This document shows, one piece after another, positions 1 through 8,661 of a DNA stretch of 64,000 nt. The DNA lies in assembly GCA_910576345.1 (NCBI GenBank), contig CAJTIT010000008.1, positions 33,916 to 97,915 of the forward strand, read 5' to 3'. Below the pieces are notes generated by a model. The model worked only from the letters and a program-made list of their open reading frames with translations. It did not search any database and was not told the DNA's origin. Positions within the stretch are counted from its first letter, which is position 1. Every line of letters begins with the position of its first letter. The position numbers were made by a program, and so were the translations under genes. The DNA is from Erysipelotrichales bacterium (GTDB taxonomy: Bacteria; Bacillota_I; Bacilli_A; Erysipelotrichales; Erysipelotrichaceae).

Positions 1-124
1 GTGTAGAGCAACCAATTTCTTTTGATAATGTCTTGATATTGATAGCTGAATACCCATCACGAATAAGCATTTTCAATGCTGCTTCCAAAATGACTTCCTT
101 TGAAATCTGCGTTTTCCTTGCCAT
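1..124 (-). CDS. TetR/AcrR-family regulator, N-terminal part (runs off window)
   Basis: Only the first 41 codons are present; the gene continues beyond base 1. The start at 124 has a good Shine-Dalgarno (AGAGGTGG) just upstream. The product begins MARKTQIS, followed by a helix (EVILEAALKMLIRDGYSA) and the INIKTLSKEIGCST turn, which is the N-terminal helix-turn-helix of TetR repressors. The effector-binding part is outside the window, so ligand and target are unknown. A 16-base AT palindrome lies just upstream (150-165) and could be its own operator. Confidence 0.6.
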   Translation of the reverse strand, partial: MARKTQISKEVILEAALKMLIRDGYSAINIKTLSKEIGCST

Positions 125-149
125 ATTACCACCTCTAATTTCCATAATC

Positions 150-165
150 ATATTTATATAAATAT
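150..165. promoter_or_regulatory. Perfect 16-base palindrome, possible TetR operator
   Basis: ATATTTATATAAATAT reads the same on both strands and lies 26 bases upstream of the TetR start, in the position of the promoter. TetR-family genes are usually autoregulated through such palindromes. The run is pure A/T, so chance is a serious alternative in this AT-rich DNA. Confidence 0.3.
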
Positions 166-369
166 AATTATATTATAGCTTTATCCAGCGTTTTGTCAAT
201 CCCTCTGGATATAAGTTTACAAATTTTTTGTATACAAAATTACCATCCGAAAATAATAGGTAACGCTTTTCTCTACTATATCGCCTTTATCCCCAACGGT
301 TATAAGGCAAAGATAAAAAGGGTAAGGTTATTTGACCTTACCCTCCAATTTGGGCTTGTTATGTGTTAC

Positions 370-744
370 CTATGTGTATATGATTTCCCTCTCTACAATC
401 TCCCTCGCACAAGCCCTTATGTTATTGAGCCGTCCTGTCCATTCTAAGCCATTTTCTTCCTTTAAGCGTTCCGTTATGCCCTGTTCCTGTTTCATATCCT
501 CTATGAGCCTTTCAAAGCGTTCCTGTGCCTGCCTGTCGATTTCGGCAAGGTATGTATTCAGCCTGCCGCTTGTGAGAAGGTTGGTGTATGTAACCCTGCG
601 GTACTGCTTCAGATAGTCCAGATGCCGCTGTCCCCATGTGCCTATTGGCTGTTCTTCTTCGGCGGGTAAAGCTATACATGGAATTAAATAGTCACCTTGC
701 CTTTCGTATTTGCCGCCCAGTTCCTCAAAAATCGTCTTTGCCAT
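370..744 (-). CDS. tnpV: TnpV-type transposon-encoded protein
   Basis: This 124-residue protein resembles the TnpV family carried by clostridial transposons. The recognisable parts are an N-terminal YERQGDYLIPCIALPAEEE stretch, the GTWGQRHLDYLK core, LLTSGRLNTYLAEID, and a C-terminal NNIRACAREIVEREIIYT helix. Its precise function in transposition is not established. The start at 744 is preceded by GGGGGTAAC. The coding DNA is visibly richer in G and C than the flanking genes, which suggests arrival by transfer. A second copy with a nonsense codon (10455-10829) and a C-terminal scrap (8154-8210) lie in the same region. Confidence 0.75.
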   Translation of the reverse strand: MAKTIFEELGGKYERQGDYLIPCIALPAEEEQPIGTWGQRHLDYLKQYRRVTYTNLLTSGRLNTYLAEIDRQAQERFERLIEDMKQEQGITERLKEENGLEWTGRLNNIRACAREIVEREIIYT

Positions 745-836
745 TGTCTGTTACCCCCACATTCTTTTTTTATTTTGAATGACCGCAAAATCCGTCCTAC
801 ATCCGTCGGTTGTAGGATTTATTTTTTCATAATATA

Positions 837-845
837 TGGTATAAT
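837..845 (+). promoter_or_regulatory. Extended -10 promoter of the DUF4230 gene
   Basis: TGGTATAAT matches the extended -10 consensus (TGnTATAAT) about 28 bases before the start codon at 874, with a clean AGGGAGG ribosome site between. No convincing -35 box is seen, as is usual for extended -10 promoters. Confidence 0.5.
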
Positions 846-873
846 TTTACTAACTAAGCAAGGGAGGCAGCGT

Positions 874-1605
874 ATGAAAGTTCTGGATACTTTAGGAAAA
901 GTAAAAAAAGCCATAGGTGGAATTGTTGCGATCGTAATCACCATCGCCGTTATTTTTACTGCGGGCGTTATGTATGCAGGAAGAAATGCCGATCCGGTTG
1001 TAACATCAACCGCGTTGACCCAACAGCTTCAAGAAGTCAGTGAACTGGCAGTTATGGAGTATAATTACACCAAAGTCGGTAAATTTGAGAATTCACTAAC
1101 CTTCAACGGCTGGAACATTCCGTTGACTAAGAAAAGCTTTCTTTTAACGTATGCAGGGGAATTAAAAGCGGGTGTGCGTATGGATCAGGCAGAAGTAGAA
1201 GTGCAGGGAAAAAATATCACCGTTTTATTGCCACCGGTAGAAATATTAAGCAATATCATCGATGAAAACAGTATTGAAGTTTATGATGAAACAAAGAATA
1301 TTTTTAATCCGATCAGTGTGGAAGATTATACATACTTTGCGACAGAACAGAAAGAGCGTGTCGCTGATGAAGCAATCGAAAATGGTTTATTAAGTGAAGC
1401 TGCCACAAAAACACAATCAACCATACGAAAATATTTTAATATGATCCCGGAAATCAAAGAAGATTATAATATAGAAATAAAATTCAAAGAGATCACAGAA
1501 GACGATCAAAACAATGAAACTACAACACCAAACAGTAGTGAATCAAAAGAACCAGAACAAAACGAGGAAAACAAACAGGAAAAAAAAGAATCCATTCTTC
1601 AATGA
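874..1605 (+). CDS. DUF4230-family membrane-anchored protein
   Basis: 243 residues. The ATG at 874 is chosen because AGGGAGG (861-867) sits at ideal spacing; the open frame extends further upstream but has no ribosome site there. One N-terminal membrane segment (about residues 17-35, GGIVAIVITIAVIFTAGVMY) is followed by an extracytoplasmic domain with the DUF4230 pattern (SELAVMEYNYTKVGKFEN near residue 60, then ILLPPVEILSNIIDENS-type core) and a low-complexity acidic, Asn/Glu-rich tail. The family is widespread in Firmicutes and has no known function. It is a single-gene unit with its own promoter and terminator, followed by envelope genes. Confidence 0.7.
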   Translation: MKVLDTLGKVKKAIGGIVAIVITIAVIFTAGVMYAGRNADPVVTSTALTQQLQEVSELAVMEYNYTKVGKFENSLTFNGWNIPLTKKSFLLTYAGELKAGVRMDQAEVEVQGKNITVLLPPVEILSNIIDENSIEVYDETKNIFNPISVEDYTYFATEQKERVADEAIENGLLSEAATKTQSTIRKYFNMIPEIKEDYNIEIKFKEITEDDQNNETTTPNSSESKEPEQNEENKQEKKESILQ

Positions 1606-1631
1606 AAAAGCAGTGATAAAGCTGTTTTTTT
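1605..1631 (+). terminator. Intrinsic terminator after the DUF4230 gene
   Basis: AAAAAGCAG pairs with CTGTTTTTT (one G-U) around a short loop immediately after the stop codon, ending in a T run. Confidence 0.55.
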
Positions 1632-1738
1632 AACAAATTTCTTTAAGAAGAAGATATTGAAACCCGTATGATTTTGGTAGAAATTGAGTGAATGAAGAAT
1701 TTGTGGTAAACTAATACTACAAAGAAAGCAGGTATAGG

Positions 1739-2662
1739 ATGAATCGAATCTTGGTATTGATGTCTACGTATCAAGGAGAACGTTATCTGAAAGAACAGCT
1801 GGAAAGCATCTTGCATCAAAGCGAACCAGCCGATATTTTGATCAGAGATGATGGCTCCAATGATCAAACAAGGTCCATTTTAAATGAATATGCACATACA
1901 TATCCCCAAATCAGAGTTATTTATGGAGACAACATTGGAGTTGTGAATAGTTTTTTTGCTTTATTAAAAGACGCAAAAGGATACGACTTTTATGCGTTCA
2001 GTGATCAAGATGATGTGTGGATGGAGGACAAACTTTCTTGTGCCATCGCTAAGTTGAAAGACTTGGATTCGACCAAACCTGCATTATATGCATCCTGTTC
2101 TTTACTGGTCGACGATCAGTTAAACGGCATCTCAACGACGCAGATCAATCGAAGAGGACTGACTTTCTATAATGTATTGATACAAAATTTAATGCCCGGT
2201 CATGCACAAGTATTCAATCAAGCAATGTTAGATTTCATACAAGCGCATCCGGTGGATACAAGCAAAGTCGTTGTACATGATTTCTGGCTGGCACTATTAG
2301 GCATTACGTTTGGCAACGTGGTCTTTGACAACACCTATCATACGTATTATCGTCAACACGGAAACAATGAAATCGGTTATGGACACGGCGCATTTGGATG
2401 GCTGATCGAACGTCTGCGTCGGGTGTATCATGCAAAGGCAAAAGAAATCACCGTACAGAATCAACTGTTTTACGATACGTTTTATGAGAAGTTAACGACA
2501 GCGCAAAGACAGGAACTAAAAAAACTTTTGGGATCACAGAAAAACTGTTTCCTACGATTTCGCTATTTGATGCATGCGAAAGTCTACCGACAAAAAAAAA
2601 GAGAGACTTTTTTATTCTATCTTCTTTATTTTTTAGGCGGATATAAAGTAAATAAGGAGTGA
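1739..2662 (+). CDS. Family 2 glycosyltransferase (rhamnosyltransferase-like)
   Basis: 307 residues. The GT-A fold signature is visible: the N-terminal ILVLMSTYQGERYLKEQLES strand-helix, ILIRDDGSNDQT (nucleotide-binding Asp), and the FYAFSDQDDVWMEDKL block, a variant of the DxD metal/nucleotide site typical of rhamnan and O-antigen type glycosyltransferases. A C-terminal basic helix may associate with the membrane. It probably adds a sugar to a cell-surface polysaccharide; donor and acceptor cannot be told from sequence. The start has a weak AAAGCAGG site. It runs directly into a second glycosyltransferase, whose start is five bases after this stop. Confidence 0.85.
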   Translation: MNRILVLMSTYQGERYLKEQLESILHQSEPADILIRDDGSNDQTRSILNEYAHTYPQIRVIYGDNIGVVNSFFALLKDAKGYDFYAFSDQDDVWMEDKLSCAIAKLKDLDSTKPALYASCSLLVDDQLNGISTTQINRRGLTFYNVLIQNLMPGHAQVFNQAMLDFIQAHPVDTSKVVVHDFWLALLGITFGNVVFDNTYHTYYRQHGNNEIGYGHGAFGWLIERLRRVYHAKAKEITVQNQLFYDTFYEKLTTAQRQELKKLLGSQKNCFLRFRYLMHAKVYRQKKRETFLFYLLYFLGGYKVNKE

Positions 2663-2667
2663 AAGCC

Positions 2668-3603
2668 ATGGACAAAACAATCAGTGTCGCAATGGCCGTA
2701 TATCAAGGTGCACCCTTCCTTACCAAACAAATGGAATCTTTGATCAATCAAACACGGCTTCCCAATGAAATCATCATCGTCGACGATGTTTCCGACGATG
2801 AGACGTTCACGATCGCCAAGCAATATGAAACATGCACAAACATAAACGTGAAAGTGCTGAAACAAACAAAACGTGTCGGTTATATTCAAAACTTCAAAAC
2901 CGCTTTGTCGCATACAAGCGGTGATTATATCTTCCTATGCGACCAAGATGATATTTGGGAACACAATAAAATAGAAACAATGATGTCGCTATTTCAAAAG
3001 CATCCGGAAATCACCTGCATCAATACATCGGCACAATACATCGACGCTTTTGATCGAGCGATATATTGTGAAACAAACACACACAAAGGCGTGATAGATT
3101 TGAATGAAATCTTCTATCACAATATTTCCATGGGATGTACGATGGCTTTTACAAAAAATATATGCGAACATTATTTGAAAAAAAGCTGTTTTGAAGCGCC
3201 ACATGATTGGGAACTCAATTTGATTGCGGCATTACAAGGCACCTTGTACTATTTACCAATACCTCTTGTCAAATATCGTCTTCACGAACATAACACAACA
3301 GGCAATGACGCCTTACAAAAAAGCAATCACGTATTCAATGATACAAGAGAAAAAAATGCCCGAACAATGTTGCAATTCATTGAAGGATGTGGTGCATACC
3401 AACAAGATATGCATCCATTACAAACGAAACAACAAAAACAATTATGCAGATTTTATGAGAAACGTTTTGAATTGTTGCATAATAAAAAAAAGCGGAACTG
3501 GTTTTATTTGATCACACATATAACCACCTATCGTAAAATCGTATCCACAAAAGGAATGTTGGCAGATTTGTTATATGCGTTTAAGTCAAAACAAGCGAAG
3601 TAA
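2668..3603 (+). CDS. Family 2 glycosyltransferase
   Basis: 311 residues, a paralogue of the preceding gene. ATG 2668 is preferred over GTG 2659 because AAGGAGT (2654-2660) is spaced for the ATG. Motifs: VAMAVYQGAPFLTKQMESL at the N terminus, IIIVDDVSDDETF, and the FLCDQDDIWEHNKIE acceptor/metal block, followed by a HDWELNLIAALQG stretch that matches the late conserved region of these enzymes. The two glycosyltransferases are translationally adjacent and precede an LCP ligase, so a wall-linked polysaccharide is the likely product. Confidence 0.85.
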   Translation: MDKTISVAMAVYQGAPFLTKQMESLINQTRLPNEIIIVDDVSDDETFTIAKQYETCTNINVKVLKQTKRVGYIQNFKTALSHTSGDYIFLCDQDDIWEHNKIETMMSLFQKHPEITCINTSAQYIDAFDRAIYCETNTHKGVIDLNEIFYHNISMGCTMAFTKNICEHYLKKSCFEAPHDWELNLIAALQGTLYYLPIPLVKYRLHEHNTTGNDALQKSNHVFNDTREKNARTMLQFIEGCGAYQQDMHPLQTKQQKQLCRFYEKRFELLHNKKKRNWFYLITHITTYRKIVSTKGMLADLLYAFKSKQAK

Positions 3604-3639
3604 TATATTACAGCGTAGAAAAAGTCAACAGAAATAAAT

Positions 3640-3668
3640 TTGAAATCAGAAAGGCATACGAGTATAAT
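3640..3668 (+). promoter_or_regulatory. Sigma-A promoter of the first LCP gene
   Basis: TTGAAA and TATAAT are separated by exactly 17 bases; the start codon follows 37 bases after the -10 box. This gives the LCP gene its own transcript independent of the glycosyltransferases. Confidence 0.7.
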
Positions 3669-3705
3669 GTAAGCGTTATGTGTTTAAAATGCCTGGGAGT
3701 ATGAT

Positions 3706-5358
3706 ATGGAACAAGAAAATAGACATGTGAAACCTTCCGTTTTAAAACAGCGAGAGGTTTTCCGTGAAGAAAATCATGCGGCAATCAATGAAGAACATCG
3801 CAGAATGATTGAGATCAATCGGGAGAAGATGAATATGAAAGAAAATCAATTAGTAGTAAAAAATCAAAAAAGGAACAAAAAGCCTAATAAAAACAAGCCG
3901 TTCCATTTTGGTAAAAACATGTGGAAAGATATTCGCATATATTTTGTATCGATCATGTTTTTGGTCATGTTGTGGTTCATGTATTTGATTTGGGATTTCA
4001 ATGTGGTGCCATTCAAGTATTTATTACCAATCGATCTTGTTTTGATTCTGATCGGCTGCGGTCTTGTCTGGGTACAGTTCAGCAAAAAAATCAATATGTT
4101 TAATCGAATATTGGGAAAATTGATGATAGTGATCATCAGTGTTGTTCTTTGTGTTGGCTGCGTCTTTATTTTACAGGCAGATGAAGCAATCACAAAAATC
4201 ACGATCAAACCTGGCGATAAAGAATATGAAATTATCTCCGTTGTGGTTTTAAAAGAAAATAAAGCGGAAAAATTAGATGATGTAAAAGACGGTGTATTCG
4301 CAATTCCGGATAAGATCGATCAAGAACATACCAAAACAGCAATCAAAGAAATCAACAAAGAATTAAACAGTGAAGTAATAACAAAATCGTATGCAAACAC
4401 AAACGATCAGGCAAAAGCTTTGATGGAAAAAGAAGCAGATGCGATGATTTTGAATGAATCTTATCGTAGTTTATTGGATGAAAAATATCCTTCCTTTGAA
4501 AAAGACACAAAAATCATTCATACCGTAAAGATTGAAAAAGAAGTGAAAAAGATCGGAAATAAAGTGGATGTAAACAGCACGCCATATCATGTATACATCA
4601 GCGGCATTGACACTTACGGACCCATTGCGACCAATTCACGCTCGGATGTGAATATGATTGCTTCCATTAATCCAACCACGCATCAAATATTGTTGACAAG
4701 CATTCCACGTGATTATTACATTGCGCAGACATGTCAAGGCAACCAGAAAGACAAACTGACACACAGCGGTATTTTTGGTATCGGATGTACGGTAGAAAGT
4801 ATGGAACAATTTACCGGATTGAAGATCAATTACTATGTGCGTGTGAATTTCTCTTCTTTGGAAAGCATTGTCGATGCGATTGGCGGTATTGATATTTATA
4901 ATCAATTCGCATTCTATTCCGGTGTGGATGGTGAACTCATTCCGGGTGGAAACATTCATGTATACGGAAATACAGCGTTAAAATTTGCCAGAGAGCGACA
5001 TGCGTATGCGGAAGGCGATGTACAACGCGGAAGAAATCAAATGATCGTATTGGAAGCCATTGTACAGAAAGCAATTTCTCCGGCGATCATCACCGGTTAT
5101 TCCGGCATTATGAGCGCCGTCGGCAATAATTTCCAAACAAATATGAGTGAAGAAGAAATCTTGTCCATCATCAAGCGACAACTGGAAGAAGGCGGAGATT
5201 GGAACATTTCCCAACAAAATGTAATTGGATCCGGAGGAACAGACTGGACGCCGGCAAACGGTTTCAACGCTTATGTCATGTATCCGGACCTTACATCTGT
5301 GGATAACGCACTCACAAACATTCAAGCAGTCGTGGATGGAAAAAACATCCAGCCATAA
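3706..5358 (+). CDS. LytR-CpsA-Psr (LCP) family cell-wall polymer ligase
   Basis: 550 residues. A basic cytoplasmic head of about 75 residues is followed by three membrane helices (about 77-100, 106-125, 138-158), an extracellular domain resembling a small solute-binding fold (about 165-285), then the LCP catalytic domain. Catalytic landmarks: SRSDVNMI, SIPRDYYI, DKLTHSGIFGIGCTV, and the Arg-rich ARERHAYAEGDVQRGRNQ, all expected for binding the polyprenyl pyrophosphate. LCP enzymes transfer lipid-linked glycopolymers onto peptidoglycan. The adjacent glycosyltransferases could supply the polymer. A second LCP protein of the same architecture is at 47962-49542. Confidence 0.9.
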   Translation: MEQENRHVKPSVLKQREVFREENHAAINEEHRRMIEINREKMNMKENQLVVKNQKRNKKPNKNKPFHFGKNMWKDIRIYFVSIMFLVMLWFMYLIWDFNVVPFKYLLPIDLVLILIGCGLVWVQFSKKINMFNRILGKLMIVIISVVLCVGCVFILQADEAITKITIKPGDKEYEIISVVVLKENKAEKLDDVKDGVFAIPDKIDQEHTKTAIKEINKELNSEVITKSYANTNDQAKALMEKEADAMILNESYRSLLDEKYPSFEKDTKIIHTVKIEKEVKKIGNKVDVNSTPYHVYISGIDTYGPIATNSRSDVNMIASINPTTHQILLTSIPRDYYIAQTCQGNQKDKLTHSGIFGIGCTVESMEQFTGLKINYYVRVNFSSLESIVDAIGGIDIYNQFAFYSGVDGELIPGGNIHVYGNTALKFARERHAYAEGDVQRGRNQMIVLEAIVQKAISPAIITGYSGIMSAVGNNFQTNMSEEEILSIIKRQLEEGGDWNISQQNVIGSGGTDWTPANGFNAYVMYPDLTSVDNALTNIQAVVDGKNIQP

Positions 5359-5449
5359 AAACATAGTTTTCACAAGAGAAAGAACCGGCACTTGGTACCC
5401 TTCCACATAAGGAAGTGAAAGGTAAAAAGGGAACCTTGCATCAAATTAT

Positions 5450-5479
5450 GGTATAGTCTTTGTGGCTATGCCTTTTTTC
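5450..5479 (+). terminator. Intrinsic terminator after LCP gene
   Basis: GGTATAG pairs with CTATGCC (one G-U) followed by TTTTTT. It closes the LCP transcription unit, 91 bases after the stop. Confidence 0.7.
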
Positions 5480-5488
5480 TTTGTCTGA

Positions 5489-5884
5489 ATGTTTCTGGTT
5501 TCTGCGTTCTTGGTATATTTCTTCATATACTTCAGCAGATGGGGCGTTGGTACTACCAAAACCATTATGGTAAAAATCAATAGGGTATACGGTCTTTGGG
5601 ATACGTGTATCAAGACAAAGGTTTATGGCGTTATTTGCTTTGGAATGGAGTTGACTCTTCCAAAAGGAAATCGAGAGTATTTCTATGAATGGTTAGACCG
5701 CTTATTTCCGGAATCGAAAGAAAAATATATTCGTACATACGGTAATCAGTATATAACAGAAAGCGGCAACAACAAAAATTTCATGCGGTTTTTTCACCGA
5801 AAATGCGAAGAAAATGGAATTTTGCATGACATTGAGCAAATATTTAACTATCACCTGCTTATGCAACGCTACTTCTCACCATGA
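5489..5884 (+). pseudogene. C-terminal remnant of a radical SAM protein
   Basis: Only a tail is left. From about base 5570 the frame reads VYGVICFGMELTLPKGNREY, then LDRLFPESKEKYIRTYGNQY and NFMRFFHRKCEENGILHDIE, which I recognise as the C-terminal segment of the spore-photoproduct-lyase-like radical SAM proteins found in Clostridia. The whole SAM-binding core with its three-cysteine motif is missing, and the frame opens right after a terminator with no ribosome site, so this is dead DNA, not a small gene. Family assignment is from memory of the motif and moderately sure. Confidence 0.4.
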
Positions 5885-5982
5885 AGCCAAAAGTAGAATC
5901 TTCACTTAACAGAATTAATATCATATATAACCGAAAAGGGCACAGAACCTTTGCTGTCGCCAGATAAGGATACTTTTATGTA

Positions 5983-6022
5983 GGATGCGGTGCAGCTTCC
6001 TTTAAAGGGCTGCGCCGTATCC
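5983..6022 (-). terminator. Long GC-rich inverted repeat at the end of the recombinase remnant
   Basis: GGATGCGGTGCAGC pairs with GCTGCGCCGTATCC, 14 base pairs including two G-U pairs, with a 12-base loop. It sits six bases beyond the stop of the recombinase tail and is far more GC-rich than its surroundings, so it probably came with the mobile element, as its terminator or end structure. Confidence 0.45.
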
Positions 6023-6027
6023 GTTTG

Positions 6028-6200
6028 TTACGCCACAAATTTGAAGTCCTACGGGTTGTTCTGTATTTCTTCCATCGTGGCAAGGATTTCTTTTTCGGTG
6101 GGAATATCTATCATGCCCACCGCTGTAAAGTAAATGTCCACTTTGACATGGCTGTGACCGCTGGATTTGTCACTGTAGTATGGCAAGGTACGGCTTTTTC
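6028..6200 (-). pseudogene. C-terminal remnant of a large serine recombinase (transposon type)
   Basis: The minus-strand frame reads YYSDKSSGHSHVKVDIYF, then TAVGMIDIPTEKEI and EEIQNNP, a nonsense codon (TAG, 6049-6051), then DFKFVA and the natural stop. The DKSSGH..VDIY pattern is the tail motif of recombinases that move clostridial transposons (DUF4368-like ends). The TAG most simply comes from CAG. The catalytic domain is absent. Together with tnpV copies on each side it marks the remains of an integrated element. Confidence 0.4.
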
Positions 6201-6373
6201 AGTGAATCCATCATAGTTCTTTGCAGAATGCCCCTGAAGAAAACTTCTTCCGTAAACGCTGCTGTAAGTATCATCAGGTAAAAAAATACTGGAAGTTTTA
6301 TTAATATTTGGAGAATATTCGTTATATTAAAATAAAATTCCCCTAAATCAAAGACAAGGATAATAACACCTTG

Positions 6374-6727
6374 TTATACAGCACAAATCAACAGTATCCT
6401 TAGTACAGTTTTTCTGTCAAAATGTTTTAAGCCTGTTTCTTTCAGGGTTTGTATCACTTTCTCTTTTCTGAAAACAGCAATAATCAGGAGTGGAAAGAAA
6501 ACCAGAAACAGCCAGTTTGATAATTCGCTTATTATATCGACCTGATAGGCACAGCTTATGTAAGACAGCATAAAATAGAATATATACCACGATAAGCCGA
6601 GGATGAGTTCTTTTTTATTTTTAGACAAATACTCTATTTCATCAGATTTCTGTTGTCCTGTTTCTGCCATTTTCTGTTTTCTGAATACAATGGCAATCAA
6701 CAAGATTAATATTATTTAAAAAAACAT
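6374..6727 (-). pseudogene. Decayed membrane protein gene (N-terminal part only)
   Basis: A good start exists at 6727 (ATG with GGAGGTAA upstream), but the long hydrophobic frame lies one base out of phase with it, so the gene appears frame-shifted in the T/A run after the start. The readable part has a lysine-rich loop (SDEIEYLSKNKKELILG) and two hydrophobic stretches, then FRKEKVIQTLKETGLKH, and stops at 6374. The arrangement resembles the N-terminal quarter of CPBP-type membrane proteases, but the catalytic region is missing and the family call is uncertain. Confidence 0.3.
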
Positions 6728-6794
6728 AAAAATTACCTCCCAAAACTCGTATCAGGAACTCTTTTCTCACTTATAAATACCGCATTTGCAACGA

Positions 6795-6820
6795 GGGAAA
6801 CGCTTTCATCAGCGTTTCCC
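6795..6820 (-). terminator. 10-bp inverted repeat downstream of 6834 gene
   Basis: GGGAAACGCT and AGCGTTTCCC are perfect inverted repeats around a 6-base loop, 14 bases after the stop of the gene at 6834. There is no T run, so it is a terminator-like hairpin or transcript-end stabiliser. Confidence 0.45.
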
Positions 6821-6833
6821 TAAATGGAACATA

Positions 6834-7562
6834 TTACTTGGGGGCAGCTTCCTCGTTGAGGGGCTCATAGTTGCTGTCCATGTAGTTCTTTTTCCCGAAG
6901 GGAACGTAATTTTCATCCAGTAAAATCAAGTTCCCGTTTCTCAAATCAGGGAACTTTCGCGCAACCTCCTTGAGCACTTCCCATTCATCTTTTGTATTTT
7001 CTTTGTTGTCCTCCTCCACCTGTCTTAACGCTTCTTGAACAGACTGCTGATCAGCCGTTCCCCAATAGAGGGGATGGGGCTGGAAGGAAGAATGGTAATC
7101 GCCGCCCTCATAGCAGAAAAAACAGGAGCAGGGGATTTTTTCAAATAGAATCTTTTGCGCCCCGTCAAGCTCTTTCACCTCCAGACAGTAGCACCCATTT
7201 ACGGTTGCCGCGCCATCCCGCGCGGTCATGTTTGCGATTGCCATGATAGTAAGGGGTTCCGTTTTCACGATCATGCCGGGAACCAAAAGCCCCTCCTCGT
7301 ACATTTCCCGTAAATACTCGTCAGAAAATTTTCCGACAGCCCGCCATAGGAAAAACAATGCAAGAAGGAAACAGATAACAGCAGGAATCCAGCTTTTAAA
7401 CAAAGAAATTCCTGACATACATAGGAAGCACACGCAGATTATCGCGGAGCTTCTCCGCTTTTTTACGACGGCTTTTATTATTTCATCCTTTTGCCGTATC
7501 CGGCCCACATCTGCATGGATGCCAGATTTTACACTTGCTTCAAATTGTGAATAATCGACCAT
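6834..7562 (-). CDS. Uncharacterised membrane protein
   Basis: 242 residues. The N-terminal 35 residues are soluble and charged, two closely spaced hydrophobic segments (about 38-52 and 56-75) form a membrane hairpin, and the remaining ~165 residues form a soluble domain with a Cys cluster (IPCSCFFCYEGG near 145). The shape resembles DUF3239 proteins but I cannot confirm the family. The gene is much richer in G and C than the host average, arguing for transfer. It follows the XRE regulator gene by 33 bases on the same strand, so the regulator may control it. Confidence 0.55.
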   Translation of the reverse strand: MVDYSQFEASVKSGIHADVGRIRQKDEIIKAVVKKRRSSAIICVCFLCMSGISLFKSWIPAVICFLLALFFLWRAVGKFSDEYLREMYEEGLLVPGMIVKTEPLTIMAIANMTARDGAATVNGCYCLEVKELDGAQKILFEKIPCSCFFCYEGGDYHSSFQPHPLYWGTADQQSVQEALRQVEEDNKENTKDEWEVLKEVARKFPDLRNGNLILLDENYVPFGKKNYMDSNYEPLNEEAAPK

Positions 7563-7595
7563 TTTTTCCTCCGTTTCTTACGTTTCCGTAGATTA

Positions 7596-8036
7596 CTAAT
7601 ATTTTTTATAGATATATTCAGTAAAAATCCGATAAAAACAATATACAATCCAGACCACCCAGGTTATTTCCCACTTGTGTGATATTACAGAAATCATCAA
7701 ATAAAGAACAGCAACAGTAATGGCAATCATCCAATTCGTTATTTTTTTCTTCTTGGTTATTTCATTTGCTGATACTTTTACAACATCTGACAACAGACTT
7801 TCATATTCGTTATCAACGTTGTTTTCTGTTCTTTCGCCCTTGAATAATTCTGCTATGGAAATCCCCAGGGATGCAGCTAATGGTTCAATAAGAGATACAT
7901 CCGGAAATCCGATACCCCGTTCCCATTTTGAAACGGTTGCACTTGATACTCCCAATTCATTCGCTAAATCCTGTTGCGTGCGATTTTGTTCTTTCCTGAT
8001 AGCGGCAATCAGACTGCCTGTCTTTTGAGCGTTCAC
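7596..8036 (-). CDS. XRE-family transcriptional regulator with membrane tail
   Basis: 146 residues. Residues 10-65 form a Cro/CI helix-turn-helix (IRKEQNRTQQDLANELGVSS then ATVSKWERGIGFPDVSLIEPLA), and after a linker two hydrophobic segments close the protein (about 100-115 and 120-138), placing the C terminus in the membrane. Such membrane-anchored XRE proteins occur next to small membrane-protein genes in Firmicutes. The stop lies 33 bases ahead of the uncharacterised membrane protein gene, suggesting one transcript. Ribosome site GGAGGTAAAAAT precedes the start. Confidence 0.8.
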   Translation of the reverse strand: MNAQKTGSLIAAIRKEQNRTQQDLANELGVSSATVSKWERGIGFPDVSLIEPLAASLGISIAELFKGERTENNVDNEYESLLSDVVKVSANEITKKKKITNWMIAITVAVLYLMISVISHKWEITWVVWIVYCFYRIFTEYIYKKY

Positions 8037-8153
8037 TATTTTTACCTCCTTTCCGATTTTATAATATCCTTAATAATATCAAGAGAAATACCATATTACA
8101 AGAAACGCTCCGTTGAAATGTTAAACGCTGCATTGGATTTATGCAAAAATAAC

Positions 8154-8210
8154 TTACCCTTCTACAATCCCCCTTGCACAAGCACGTATGATATTTCCTG
8201 TCCGTTCTGT
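8154..8210 (-). pseudogene. tnpV C-terminal scrap
   Basis: The minus-strand frame reads TGNIIRACARGIVEG and a stop. This is the C-terminal helix of the intact TnpV at 370-744 (NNIRACAREIVER) with substitutions and a small deletion. No upstream remainder is visible. It is the third tnpV trace within 11 kb. Confidence 0.5.
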
Positions 8211-8227
8211 ATTAAAACAAAAATTTC

Positions 8228-8408
8228 TTATGCGTCTGGCTCTGTGATGATATGTTGTTCTGCTCGACAAATGGGAATTTCACTCTCTGATAAGAAAACC
8301 TTGTTCAGATTCGCAATCAACAAAACAGGTATCAAATGCTACAGCAAGTACATCATCCCAATTTTCAATAATATCATTCCCTTTACATTTGATAATGTAC
8401 TCGTTCAT
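8228..8408 (-). pseudogene. Frame-shifted small gene of unknown function
   Basis: From the ATG at 8408 the frame reads MNEYIIKCKGNDIIENWDDV and then LAVAFDTCFVDCESEQ, and then stops at 8280. In the neighbouring frame the sequence continues KVFLSESEIPICRAEQHI to TAA at 8228, which looks like the natural C-terminal end, so one frameshift near 8300 probably broke a protein of about 60 residues. It overlaps the 3' end of the preceding small gene by 26 bases. No family recognised. It is the last member of the small-gene chain. Confidence 0.25.
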
Positions 8409-8661
8409 TGTCCCAAACGATATAATAGTCATGATTTTTTTCAATCATTGGTATATCTGAATGAAACCTTCTTTTTATTTCAATTCCACTTGCAATTTTT
8501 ACGATTTGTCTGATTATAGCGTCATCGCTTATAATCTGATACGTTTCCAAATTATTCAGGCATTCTTGCAAAAGGATATTGTTTTTCCACTGGATTTTCT
8601 TGATATTATCTTCATTTGTGTACTTCAAAATTTTCAATTTTTTTCTTTGTTTATTGTTCAT
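8383..8661 (-). CDS. Small hypothetical protein in repeat-separated gene chain
   Basis: 92 residues, lysine-rich at the N terminus (MNNKQRKKLKILKYTNEDN), predicted soluble and mostly helical, ending YYIVWDNERVHYQM. No family recognised. Its start follows a 66-base leader (8662-8727) that is clearly related to the leader of the gene at 9110 and to the one at 9714-9781. The gene is AT-rich unlike the tnpV copies. An immunity-type role is only suggested by context. Confidence 0.4.
   Translation of the reverse strand: MNNKQRKKLKILKYTNEDNIKKIQWKNNILLQECLNNLETYQIISDDAIIRQIVKIASGIEIKRRFHSDIPMIEKNHDYYIVWDNERVHYQM

Noticed and set aside
697..873. Upstream extension of the DUF4230 frame
   Set aside because: The extension crosses the promoter and has no ribosome site; the ATG at 874 has an ideal one.
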